Shown here: in pieces, positions 8,227 to 15,996 of the stretch | How the letters are laid out: each line of letters begins with the position of its first letter | How positions within the stretch are numbered: the first letter of the stretch is position 1 | From: an uncultured Eubacteriales bacterium | Lineage (GTDB): Bacteria > Bacillota > Clostridia > Christensenellales > Borkfalkiaceae | Direction of reading: 5' to 3' | Length of the DNA stretch: 30,373 nt | NCBI GenBank assembly: GCA_905210545.1 | Contig: CAJLXC010000011.1 | Span: forward strand, 1 to 30,373 | Translations under genes and position numbers: made by a program | Notes under the pieces: generated by a model | Told to the model about the DNA's origin: nothing | Seen by the model: only the letters and a program-made list of their open reading frames with translations | Database searches by the model: none

Positions 8227-8259
8227 GGCGCGCCGCGCGTAAAAGCGGCGCGCCTTTTT
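8227..8259 (+). terminator. Strong intrinsic terminator of the capsid operon
   Basis: GGCGCGCCGC (8227-8236) and GCGGCGCGCC (8245-8254) form a perfect 10-bp GC stem with an 8-nt loop, followed by TTTTT. It separates the virus-derived operon from ispG. Confidence 0.93.
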
Positions 8260-8279
8260 ACGTTTTTTGCCGTTATGAG

Positions 8280-8308
8280 TTTACAAACGCGAAGATTTGT
8301 GGTATCAT
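8280..8308 (+). promoter_or_regulatory. ispG promoter, leaderless start likely
   Basis: TTTACA (8280-8285), 17-bp spacer, TATCAT (8303-8308) with extended TG (TGGTATCAT, 8300-8308). The -10 ends only 6 nt before the ATG at 8315, so the predicted transcription start coincides with the start codon. Confidence 0.7.
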
Positions 8309-8314
8309 TATTAT

Positions 8315-9355
8315 ATGAGCAGAAAAGTAATTATAGGAGGCGTGACGATAGGCGGCGGAGAAAAAACAGCCGTGCAGTCTATGTCTACGCTGAAAATTTC
8401 CGACACGGGAAAAGCCGCGGAACAGGCGAGGATTCTTAAAGAAGCGGGTTGCGACATACTCAGGTTTTCCGTTCTCGACGAAGCCGACGCGAAGTCTTTT
8501 GCGGAGCTTAAAAAACGCGTCGATATTCCGCTCGTCGCGGATATTCATTTTGATTATCGGCTCGCGATAAAGGCGATAGACGGCGGCGCGGATAAAATCC
8601 GCATAAACCCCGGCAACGTGGGCGGGGAAGATAAGATAAGAGAAATAGCGGCGGCGTTAAAATCCGCAAAAATCCCCGTGCGCGTCGGTTCTAATACGGG
8701 CAGCATAGAAAAAGAATTTTTAAATAAATACGGCAGAAACGAAATTTCTCTCGGCGAGAGCGCGCTGAAAAACGCCCGCTGTCTTGAAAAATACGGCGTG
8801 AGCGATATAGTCGTTTCGGTAAAAGCTTCCGACGCGCCGCTTACCGTAAAGGCGAATAAATATATTGCGGAGCGCGCCGACTATCCGCTGCATATCGGCG
8901 TAACGGAGGCGGGTACGGAATACAACGGCGTGGTGAAAAACGCCGTGGCGATAGGCGCGCTTTTATCCGAAGGCATAGGCGACACGATAAGAGTCAGCCT
9001 TTCCGCCGATCCCGTGAGAGAGGTCGTCGCGGCGAAAGCGATTCTTTCCGCGTTGAAGCTCGAAAGCTACGGGGCGGAGGTGATTGCCTGTCCTACCTGC
9101 GGCAGATGCGCGTGGGATTGCATGGGGTTTGCGGCTAAAACGGAAGAATACGTTAAAAACGTTAAAAAGCCGATAAAAATAGCCGTTATGGGTTGCGTGG
9201 TAAACGGACCGGGAGAAGCCGCGGACGCTGATATAGGCGTTGCGGGAGGCAAAGACGGCTGCGTGATTTTTTCGGGCGGCAGGATTATAAAAAAAGTCAG
9301 GGAAGAAAATCTGGAAAAAGAGTTTTTCGCGGAGATAGACGAATGTCTAAAATAA
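8315..9355 (+). CDS. ispG: 4-hydroxy-3-methylbut-2-enyl diphosphate synthase
   Basis: Penultimate enzyme of the MEP isoprenoid pathway. It is a [4Fe-4S] protein that reductively opens MEcPP to HMBPP. Seen: VQSMST near the N-terminus, VADIHFDYR, RINPGN, VSVKASD, LHIGVTEAG, GIGDTIRVSLSADP, and the cluster ligands in ACPTCGRCAWD and MGCVVNGPGEA. The start is ATG 8315, giving MSRKVIIGG and 346 aa, the usual short bacterial form. A TTG frame extension to 8297 would include the promoter -10 and is rejected. There is no ribosome binding site before the ATG. Its last 13 bases overlap the next gene, so the two are cotranscribed. Confidence 0.96.
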   Translation: MSRKVIIGGVTIGGGEKTAVQSMSTLKISDTGKAAEQARILKEAGCDILRFSVLDEADAKSFAELKKRVDIPLVADIHFDYRLAIKAIDGGADKIRINPGNVGGEDKIREIAAALKSAKIPVRVGSNTGSIEKEFLNKYGRNEISLGESALKNARCLEKYGVSDIVVSVKASDAPLTVKANKYIAERADYPLHIGVTEAGTEYNGVVKNAVAIGALLSEGIGDTIRVSLSADPVREVVAAKAILSALKLESYGAEVIACPTCGRCAWDCMGFAAKTEEYVKNVKKPIKIAVMGCVVNGPGEAADADIGVAGGKDGCVIFSGGRIIKKVREENLEKEFFAEIDECLK

Positions 9356-10878
9356 GAAGTTACGAAGAGTTTATAAACGAAATAAGGGGAATAGACGAAC
9401 GGCTTAAAAACGCCAAGGTAAAATCCGTAGAAGTGGATAAGTCCGCGCGGTCGATTACCTACCTTTTTATCTGCGATAAGCCGATAGACGACGCCCTTAA
9501 AAGAAAAATCGCGGAAAAGGCTATGAGCCTTACGCCCGAATCGTTTCGGGAAGTGTTCGTAAAAACCGAAAAAATCGCGAGCGACGATCAGCTCGTCAAT
9601 CTCGCGGCGTACGATTTTCTCAAGAAAAATTATCCGTCCGTATCCATCTTTATGGACGAGTCTGACGTCAGCTCTTCGCTCGTCGGCAACGTTGTGAAAT
9701 ATACCCTTAAACTCCCTGCCGACGGGGCGGATTACGTGATGAAAAACGGCGCGATAAAAAAGCTGGACGAATACCTTTCCGGGCGGTTCTGTTCCGATTT
9801 CGTGGGAACGACCGAGATTAAAACGGACGTGGAAAAAGTAAACATTCTGTCGGAAGAGGTTTACGAAAGCGAGCTGCAAAAAATAATGCGCCGCACGATA
9901 AAGGTAAAAGACGTTATTCCCATAGACGATCCGACGTTAGGCGATTCCGCGCAGTATATAGAAGACCTTACGAGCGGCGCGGTCACCGTGTGCGGCACGG
10001 TTACTTCTATAGACGAGCGCACGACGAAAAACGGCAAGCCGTTTTTCATAATCCACATAGACGACACCACGGGCAGAACGGGCGGCGTGTATTTTACAAA
10101 AAAAACGACTTATCAGAAAATAAAAGAGATTAAAGAGGGCGACGCGATAATCGCGCGCGCCACGATAGGCGATTACAACGGCAGACAATCTCTCACGTTT
10201 GAAAAAATAAACCGCTGCACCTTCCCCGAGGATTTCAAGCCGGAAAGCAAAGCCAAAAAGACCGCTCCGAGAAATTATAAAAAGATTTTCCCCGAGCAGG
10301 CTTCCACCGTGAAAGTGAAAAGCGTGTTCGACGAAGAAACGGTTTTGCCGGCGGAGCTTACGGATAAAGAATACGTAGTTTTAGATATAGAAACCACGGG
10401 ACTTGAAAACTCTGACGAAATAACCGAAATCGGCGCGGTAAAAATAAGAAACGGCAGAATAAGCGAGCAATGGACGACGCTCGTAAAGCCTACCAAAAAA
10501 CTTACGCCGGAGAACGTAAAGCTCACGGGAATTACCGAAGAGATGCTTAAAGACGCGCCTTCGCCGGAAGAAATCTTTCCCGATTTTATGAAGTTTATAG
10601 ACGGAACGGTTCTCGTCGCGCACTATGCGGACTTCGATTTGTCTTTTATAAGGAGAGAAGCCGCAAAGGAGGATTACGAAGTGAGAAACAAGATTCTCGA
10701 TACGGTGATTATGTCGAGAACTTACGTTCCGGGACTCGTAAACAACAAGCTTAACGTCGTGGCGGATCACTTCGGCGTGGTGTTCCGTCATCACCGCGCG
10801 CTGTCGGACGCTTACGCAACCGCGGAGATTTTCATCGAGCTGATGAAAATTAAGGCAAAAAAAGAAGAAAACGCATAA
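9343..10878 (+). CDS. PolC-derived protein: N-terminal, OB and DEDDh 3'-5' exonuclease domains, no polymerase
   Basis: 511 aa. Residues about 1-205 resemble the PolC N-terminal region, 214-291 an OB fold (VTVCGTVTSIDERTTKNGK ... GDAIIARATIGDYNG), and 343-505 a DEDDh exonuclease: D348/E350 (LDIETTGL), H427-D432 (AHYADFDLSFI) and H484/D489 (HRALSDAYAT), all catalytic residues present. Full PolC is about 1,430 aa and carries the exonuclease inside a PHP domain, followed by the polymerase. Here the PHP halves and polymerase are absent, and the OB passes to the exonuclease through a linker of about 50 residues. The gene overlaps ispG by 13 bp and lies just before rimP, the canonical polC position. 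GGAG (9331-9334) precedes the ATG. Stop TAA is clean and no remnant of polymerase is seen after it. It could be a stand-alone proofreading or repair nuclease. Confidence 0.82.
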   Translation: MSKIRSYEEFINEIRGIDERLKNAKVKSVEVDKSARSITYLFICDKPIDDALKRKIAEKAMSLTPESFREVFVKTEKIASDDQLVNLAAYDFLKKNYPSVSIFMDESDVSSSLVGNVVKYTLKLPADGADYVMKNGAIKKLDEYLSGRFCSDFVGTTEIKTDVEKVNILSEEVYESELQKIMRRTIKVKDVIPIDDPTLGDSAQYIEDLTSGAVTVCGTVTSIDERTTKNGKPFFIIHIDDTTGRTGGVYFTKKTTYQKIKEIKEGDAIIARATIGDYNGRQSLTFEKINRCTFPEDFKPESKAKKTAPRNYKKIFPEQASTVKVKSVFDEETVLPAELTDKEYVVLDIETTGLENSDEITEIGAVKIRNGRISEQWTTLVKPTKKLTPENVKLTGITEEMLKDAPSPEEIFPDFMKFIDGTVLVAHYADFDLSFIRREAAKEDYEVRNKILDTVIMSRTYVPGLVNNKLNVVADHFGVVFRHHRALSDAYATAEIFIELMKIKAKKEENA

Positions 10879-10915
10879 TTTTGCGGTAAATTTTGCGCAA
10901 TCGGTTGAAAAACGC

Positions 10916-10944
10916 TTGCGAAAAGCCTTAAAACGTGGTATCAT
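10916..10944 (+). promoter_or_regulatory. Promoter of the rimP-nusA-infB operon
   Basis: TTGCGA (10916-10921), 17-bp spacer, TATCAT (10939-10944) with extended TG (TGGTATCAT). The predicted transcription start is near 10951, giving a leader of about 73 nt before rimP. Confidence 0.75.
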
Positions 10945-10972
10945 ATAGATGCTTATCAGATACTTGCTTGTA

Positions 10973-11006
10973 TTATGAGAACGGTTTTCCGTTCTCATAA
11001 CTTTTT
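10973..11006 (+). terminator. Leader attenuator hairpin before rimP
   Basis: TTATGAGAACGG (10973-10984) and CCGTTCTCATAA (10989-11000) form a perfect 12-bp stem with a TTTT loop, followed by CTTTTTA. It begins about 22 nt after the predicted transcription start and ends just before the rimP ribosome binding site (11009-11014). It is therefore placed to stop most transcripts early. NusA stimulates such terminators, and I recall leader-based autoregulation of nusA being reported for B. subtilis. The control in this organism is inference. Confidence 0.78.
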
Positions 11007-11023
11007 ATGGGAGGTTTTATTCC

Positions 11024-11482
11024 GTGAAATTCGATTTATGCGCAGTGAAAAAATTATGCGAAGAAACAGCCGAAAAGACAGGGCTTAAAGTTTACGACGC
11101 AGAATTCAAGCAGGGCAAAAATCCCGCGCTCACCGTTTTCGTGGATAAAGACGGCGGCGTTACTCTCGATGATTGCGAACGCTTTCACAACGCGATAAGC
11201 GAAGCTCTCGACGAACTCGATCCGTCGGCAGGCGCGCCTTATACTCTCAACGTTTCTTCTCCCGGCGCGGACAGAGCGTTTAAAACGGAAGAGGATTTTC
11301 TTTCGCATATAGGTAAGAAAGTAGAAGTAAAGCTTTATTCTTCCGTAAAAGGCAAAAAGTTTTACGAAGGAATCTTAAAAAAGTACGACGGAAAGTGTGT
11401 GGTGATAGAAACTTTTGACAAGCTTTCTTTGTCGCTCGAACTTAAAAACGTGGTCAAAGTAAACGAATATATAGATTTTTAA
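11024..11482 (+). CDS. rimP: Ribosome maturation factor RimP
   Basis: Assists 30S subunit assembly. At 152 aa it is the normal length. Seen: an N-terminal alpha/beta domain (LKVYDAEFKQGKNPALTVFVDKDGGVTLDDCERFHNAISEAL, given here in pieces: VFVDKDGGVTLDDC and AISEALDE), the hallmark YTLNVSSPGADRAF, and a C-terminal SH3-like barrel (KKVEVKLYSS, KKFYEGILKKYDGK). The start is GTG with GGGAGG (11009-11014) 9 nt upstream. It is the first gene of the operon leading to nusA and infB, the usual Firmicutes arrangement, and is read only by transcripts that pass the leader hairpin. Confidence 0.94.
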   Translation: MKFDLCAVKKLCEETAEKTGLKVYDAEFKQGKNPALTVFVDKDGGVTLDDCERFHNAISEALDELDPSAGAPYTLNVSSPGADRAFKTEEDFLSHIGKKVEVKLYSSVKGKKFYEGILKKYDGKCVVIETFDKLSLSLELKNVVKVNEYIDF

Positions 11483-11572
11483 AACGGAATTCAGGCGACA
11501 GTCGGCAATTTGCCTGCGGGCGCGACACGAATATAAATTATCAAGATTTTCATTTAATTTAAGGAGAACATT

Positions 11573-12706
11573 ATGATCAATCAGGACTTTTTTCTGGCGT
11601 TGGAAGAACTGGAAAAACAGAAAGGTATCGCGCAGGACGAATTCGTCGCCGCGCTCGAAAACGCTATGAGCATCGCTTATAAAAAAATGTCCGGCGTGGC
11701 GGGGGATATTTCAATAAAACTTAATCCCGAGAAAAAATCCGTTACCATAAACAGCGTGAGAACCGTAGTCGAAGAGGTCGAAGATCCGGATAAGGAAATA
11801 AGTCTCGAAGAAGCGCGCGAAACGAAAAAATCTTATAAACCCGGCGATAGTTTCGTCGTGGAAATAAAATCCAAAGATTTTGGCAGAATCGCCGCGCAGA
11901 CCGCAAGACAGGTACTTACGCAAAAGCTTCGCGAAATAGAACGCGAAAACACCGTAAACGAGTTCGAAGATAAAGAAGGCGAACTTATGCCTTGCATCGT
12001 TCGCAGAATAGAAAACGGCAACGTTTACGTAGAAGTCGGCAGCAATCAGATAGAAGGCGTGCTTACTCCGAGAGATCAGGTGCCCGGCGAAAAATACGAA
12101 ATAAATCAAAAGCTTAACGTGTTCGTCAAAAAAGTAAAAAATTCGGGCAAGGGCGCGCAGATTATGGTTTCGCGTACAAGCAGCGGGCTTGTCCGCAGAC
12201 TTTTTGAAAACGAAGTTCCCGAAATCAAACAGGGTATCGTGCAGATAAAGAGCATTGCGAGAGAACCCGGACAGCGTACCAAAGTCGCTATCTGGTCGGA
12301 AGACCCCGCGGTGGACGCGATAGGCGCGTGCGTCGGCAACAAGGGGTCGAGAGTCAACGCGATCGTTTCTGAACTCGGCGGAGAAAAAATCGATATTATT
12401 CCCTGGAGCGAAAACCCGCTCGAATACATCTCTATGGCGTTGTCGCCCGCGAGAGTGGTAAAAGTCGTTCAGACGGGGGATAACAGCGCGATGGCGATAG
12501 TGCCGGACGATAAGCTTTCTCTCGCGATAGGCAGAAGCGGTCAGAACGCAAGACTCGCGGTACGCCTTACCAACTGGAAAATAGACGTTAAAAGCGAAAG
12601 CGCGGCTCTCGCGGAACTCGGAGAAGACGCGGGGGCGGAAGTTTCCGAAAACGCCGAGGTCGAAGAGAACGCGCCTGTCGAAGAGAACGCGCCTGCGGAA
12701 GAATAA
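11573..12706 (+). CDS. nusA: Transcription termination/antitermination factor NusA
   Basis: Binds RNA polymerase and nascent RNA to control pausing and termination. 377 aa with an RNAP-binding N-terminal domain (1-125; AYKKMSGVAGDISI), an S1 domain (about 135-200; VEVGSNQIEGVLTPRDQ), and two KH domains (KH1/KH2 with GACVGNKGSRVNAI near 250 and AIGRSGQNARLAVRLT near 315). The last 30 residues form an acidic tail with ENAP repeats, encoded by an exact 18-bp duplication (12659-12676 and 12677-12694). AAGGAG (11561-11566) precedes the ATG. Length without the tail matches Firmicutes NusA. Confidence 0.96.
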   Translation: MINQDFFLALEELEKQKGIAQDEFVAALENAMSIAYKKMSGVAGDISIKLNPEKKSVTINSVRTVVEEVEDPDKEISLEEARETKKSYKPGDSFVVEIKSKDFGRIAAQTARQVLTQKLREIERENTVNEFEDKEGELMPCIVRRIENGNVYVEVGSNQIEGVLTPRDQVPGEKYEINQKLNVFVKKVKNSGKGAQIMVSRTSSGLVRRLFENEVPEIKQGIVQIKSIAREPGQRTKVAIWSEDPAVDAIGACVGNKGSRVNAIVSELGGEKIDIIPWSENPLEYISMALSPARVVKVVQTGDNSAMAIVPDDKLSLAIGRSGQNARLAVRLTNWKIDVKSESAALAELGEDAGAEVSENAEVEENAPVEENAPAEE

Positions 12707-12742
12707 AAACGATAATAACGAAAAGAAACGGAAGGAACGTCG

Positions 12743-13003
12743 ATGGAAAAGAAAATTCCTATGCGCACGTGCATTGCGTGCAGGGCGTGCAAAGATAAGC
12801 GCGAAATGCTCCGCGTGGTTAAATACGGCGACGAGATTTCTCTCGATAAAACCGGCAAAGCCAACGGGCGCGGCGCGTATATCTGCAACGACGCGGAATG
12901 TTTTAAAAAACTTAAAAAAAGCAAGCTTTTAAACCGCGCGTTTTCCTGCGCGGTAGACGATTCCGTATACGATAAGATTGCGGAGGAGTTTCTTGGAAAA
13001 TAA
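12743..13003 (+). CDS. rnpM: YlxR/RnpM RNA-binding protein
   Basis: 86-aa DUF448 protein. It carries the family start MRTCIACRACKDKREMLRVV and the GRGAYIC motif. The B. subtilis member binds RNase P RNA and lowers its activity (RnpM), as I recall. It lies between nusA and ylxQ, its conserved place. An AAGGA sequence lies upstream of the ATG. Its 3' end overlaps ylxQ by 11 bp. Confidence 0.9.
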   Translation: MEKKIPMRTCIACRACKDKREMLRVVKYGDEISLDKTGKANGRGAYICNDAECFKKLKKSKLLNRAFSCAVDDSVYDKIAEEFLGK

Positions 13004-13310
13004 AGGGAGAACGCAGACTTTTTTAGGGTTTGCGGTGCGCGCGGGCAAATTCCGCACGGGTTTTAATTCCGTTGCGAGCCTTAAAAAAGTATATCTTCTG
13101 GTAGTGTGCAGAACGGCGAGCGAAAATTCTTTGGACGAAGCGAAAAAGCTTGCGAAAAAATTCAATTGTCCGCTGATTAAAACGGAAAAAGAAACGCTGG
13201 AAGAAATCATTTATAAACACAACGCAAAGATTATGGCTGTTACCGACAAGAGCCTTGCGCTTGCCGCGAAAGCCGATTCGGAAAAAGATTTTATAACGGT
13301 TCAGGAGTAA
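12993..13310 (+). CDS. ylxQ: L7Ae-family ribosomal-like protein YlxQ
   Basis: 105 aa from TTG 12993, with GGAGG (12982-12986) 6 nt upstream. The frame reaches back to 12978 but that region holds the ribosome binding site. Family pattern: FLGFAVRAGKFRTGFNSV, then KVYLLVVCRTASENS, and the basic RNA-binding surface. L7Ae proteins bind kink-turn RNAs; YlxQ is thought to work in ribosome or RNase P-related RNA biology. Flanking ylxR and infB confirm the call. The only non-ATG/GTG start in this operon. Confidence 0.87.
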   Translation: MENKGRTQTFLGFAVRAGKFRTGFNSVASLKKVYLLVVCRTASENSLDEAKKLAKKFNCPLIKTEKETLEEIIYKHNAKIMAVTDKSLALAAKADSEKDFITVQE

Positions 13311-13313
13311 TTT

Positions 13314-15923
13314 ATGGCTGAAATGCATAATGAAAACATCAAAAAAACGGGCGAGATTCTCTCGGGCGGCAAGATTAACGAACTCGTTTCCGCCTTGAAT
13401 AAGTCGGAAAGCGATCTTAAAAGCCTGAAAGCTCGTCTTGCCGAAAAGCTTAACGCTATCGAGACGGAAAAAGCCCGTCAGGAAGCGGAAGAATCCGCGA
13501 AACAGGCTTTGTCCGCTGCCGGCAACGCGGAAAAAGAAGCTCCGCGTGCGGCTGAAAAAGTCGCGCCTTTGCCCGAATCCGCAAAAGCGGAAGCGGTTAA
13601 AGAAGAGAAAAAGCCGAAAGCCGAAGAAAAACCCGTTGCGGAAGAACCGGTAAAAGATATTAAAAAAGAAGCGAAAGCCGAACCCGAAAAAGAAAAGGTT
13701 ACGGCAACGCCCGCCGCGCCTGCGGAAAAACCCCGACCTTCCTTTATAGTTCGCCGCGAATACGTGCCTAAAGAACAGCCTAAACCCGCGCGTCCTCAGT
13801 CCGACAGACCTCAGAGACCTTACGGCGACAGACCGAACAGATTCGGAGATCGTCCGCAAAGACCTGCGGGGGCAAACGGTCAGGGCGGATTTAACAGAAA
13901 CGGCGCGGCTCGTCCCGTCGGCGGCAAAAAACCGCAGCCGACTTACGTTGCGCCGCCTATCGTGCCTGCCGGAGATAAAAGGTCGTTCGGCAAAAAGAAA
14001 ACGGGCGGTGAAAAACAGTACGAAGACAAACACTCGCTCAATAAACGCTCTCTTATCAGAAACAGCGTCGATATAGACGATTTCGACGAGAATAAAACGG
14101 GTTACAGAAAATTCCGTCCGGTCAAAAAGAATAAAGAACAGGCTGAATCCAACGTTATAAAGATAGAAAAAGCCGTTATCAATACGGAAATAATCCCGCT
14201 TAAAGTTTTGTCGGAAAAAATCGGCATAACCGCGGCGGAAATTACCAAAAGGCTCTTTAAAGAGGGCATAATGAAAACCATAAACGATTCTGTGGATTTC
14301 GACACCGCCGCGTTCGTCGCGGACGAAATCGGCGTTAAGCTCGAACTCAAACTCGACAAGACGGCGGAAGACGTTCTGTCGGAAGGCTTTGACGACGCCG
14401 TAGAAGACGAGAGCAAGCTCGTTCGCCGTCCTCCGGTCGTAACCGTTATGGGTCACGTAGACCACGGCAAAACTTCTATTCTCGACAGAATAAGAAAAAC
14501 CAACGTCACCGCGGGCGAAGCCGGCGGAATAACGCAGCACATAGGCGCGTATCAGGTTACCGTTGACGGCAATCCGATAACCTTCCTCGATACCCCGGGA
14601 CACGCGGCGTTTACCGCAATGCGCGCGAGAGGCGCGCAGGCAACGGATATAGCCGTTCTCGTAGTCGCCGCGGACGACGGAATAATGCCGCAGACCGAAG
14701 AAGCGATTTCGCACGCGAAAGCTGCGGGCGTTCCCATCATCGTCGCGGTGAACAAGATAGATAAGCCCGAAGCGAATATAGAAAAAGTCAAAACACAGCT
14801 TACCGAAAAGGGTCTCGTTCCCGAAGAATGGGGCGGCGACGTTATGATTTGTCCCGTTTCCGCAAAGACGGGAGAAGGATTCGATAATCTTTTGAGCAGT
14901 ATTCTTACGCTTGCGGAGGTGAAAGACCTCAAAGCCGATCCCTCGAGAAAGGCGAAGGGCGTAGTTATAGAAGCCAAGCTCGATCCCGGCAAAGGACCGA
15001 TCGCCACGGTGCTTATACAAAACGGAACGCTCCGCGTTTCCGATAACGTCATCGTCGGTACGGTTACGGGCAAAATAAGAGCGATGAGCGACGACAAGGG
15101 CAGAAAGGTTGCGTCCGCAGGTCCGTCCGTTCCCGTTTCCATAATGGGCTTGGACGACGTGCCGGAAGCGGGAGATATTCTTTACGCGGTAGAGCAGGAT
15201 AAGCTTATGAAGCTCGTCGCGGAAGAGAGAAAGAACAAAGAAAGAGAAAATATGATAAAGGCTTCTTCCAAGGTCACGCTGGACGACGTGTTCAACAAGA
15301 TTGCGGAAGGCGAAATGAAAGGTCTCGGCATTATAGTAAAGGCGGACGTTCAGGGGTCGGTGGAAGCCGTTAAACAATCTCTCGAAAAGCTTTCTAACGA
15401 CGAAGTAAAAGTAAACGTTATCCACGCGGCGGTCGGCGCGATAAAGGAATCGGATATTATGCTTGCGGAATCTTCCGGCGCGATAATAATAGGGTTCAAC
15501 GTGCGCCCCGATTCCAACGCGAAGCAGATAGCGGAAAAGAGCGGCGTGGAAATCAAGCTTTACAGAATAATCTACGAAGCGATAGAAGACGTTGAAAAAG
15601 CTCTTAAAGGTATGCTTAAGCCCAAGATTACCGAAGTGTATCTCGGCAAGGCGGAAGTCCGCGAAGTCTTTAAGATTTCCGGCGTCGGTCAGGTCGCGGG
15701 GTGTTACGTTACCGAGGGCAAGATCGCGAGAAACGGCAAGCTGCGTATTTATCGCGACGATATAATGATAACCGAAGGCAACGTATTGCAGCTCAAACGC
15801 TTTAAAGACGACGTTAAAGAGGTTTCGCAAGGCTTCGAGTGCGGTATTTCGATAGAAAAATTCAACGACATAAAGGTCGGGGATTTTATCGAATGTTATA
15901 TCGTAGAAGAAACGAAAGCGTAA
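13314..15923 (+). CDS. infB: Translation initiation factor IF-2
   Basis: GTPase that places initiator tRNA on the 30S subunit and promotes subunit joining. 869 aa. The first 370 residues are a variable N-terminal extension: a charged Ala/Glu/Lys region (about 50-140), then an Arg/Pro/Gly/Asn-rich stretch (about 155-210; RPQRPYGDRPNRFGDRPQRP), then the IF2 N-terminal domain (VLSEKIGITAAEITKRLF). The G domain follows: G1 GHVDHGKT (380-387), G3 DTPGH (426-430), G4 NKID (480-483), with SAKTGEG after it. Domains II, III and the fMet-tRNA-binding C-terminal barrel complete the protein. AGGAG (13303-13307) precedes the ATG. Confidence 0.97.
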   Translation: MAEMHNENIKKTGEILSGGKINELVSALNKSESDLKSLKARLAEKLNAIETEKARQEAEESAKQALSAAGNAEKEAPRAAEKVAPLPESAKAEAVKEEKKPKAEEKPVAEEPVKDIKKEAKAEPEKEKVTATPAAPAEKPRPSFIVRREYVPKEQPKPARPQSDRPQRPYGDRPNRFGDRPQRPAGANGQGGFNRNGAARPVGGKKPQPTYVAPPIVPAGDKRSFGKKKTGGEKQYEDKHSLNKRSLIRNSVDIDDFDENKTGYRKFRPVKKNKEQAESNVIKIEKAVINTEIIPLKVLSEKIGITAAEITKRLFKEGIMKTINDSVDFDTAAFVADEIGVKLELKLDKTAEDVLSEGFDDAVEDESKLVRRPPVVTVMGHVDHGKTSILDRIRKTNVTAGEAGGITQHIGAYQVTVDGNPITFLDTPGHAAFTAMRARGAQATDIAVLVVAADDGIMPQTEEAISHAKAAGVPIIVAVNKIDKPEANIEKVKTQLTEKGLVPEEWGGDVMICPVSAKTGEGFDNLLSSILTLAEVKDLKADPSRKAKGVVIEAKLDPGKGPIATVLIQNGTLRVSDNVIVGTVTGKIRAMSDDKGRKVASAGPSVPVSIMGLDDVPEAGDILYAVEQDKLMKLVAEERKNKERENMIKASSKVTLDDVFNKIAEGEMKGLGIIVKADVQGSVEAVKQSLEKLSNDEVKVNVIHAAVGAIKESDIMLAESSGAIIIGFNVRPDSNAKQIAEKSGVEIKLYRIIYEAIEDVEKALKGMLKPKITEVYLGKAEVREVFKISGVGQVAGCYVTEGKIARNGKLRIYRDDIMITEGNVLQLKRFKDDVKEVSQGFECGISIEKFNDIKVGDFIECYIVEETKA

Positions 15924-15947
15924 CGTAAGGCAAAAACGATATTGCGG

Positions 15948-15977
15948 GTTCGTCCGCCGGATAAAAGACGGACGAAC
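15948..15977 (+). other. Hairpin between infB and rbfA
   Basis: GTTCGTCCG and CGGACGAAC form a perfect 9-bp stem around a 12-nt loop. No T-run follows, so a terminator is unlikely; an mRNA processing or stability element is possible. Confidence 0.55.
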
Positions 15978-15996
15978 GCTATAAAGGAAGTATAGA

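Noticed and set aside
8297..8314. Upstream TTG start for ispG
   Set aside because: It would include the promoter -10 in the coding region, and the added residues are not part of the family N-terminus.
9067..9879. 270-codon minus-strand frame across the ispG/PolC-like junction
   Set aside because: It spans two well-supported overlapping genes and has no recognisable motif.
10879..11023. Residual polymerase or PHP sequence after the PolC-like stop
   Set aside because: All of this 145-bp gap is accounted for by a promoter, a hairpin and a ribosome binding site; no frame shows PolC motifs.
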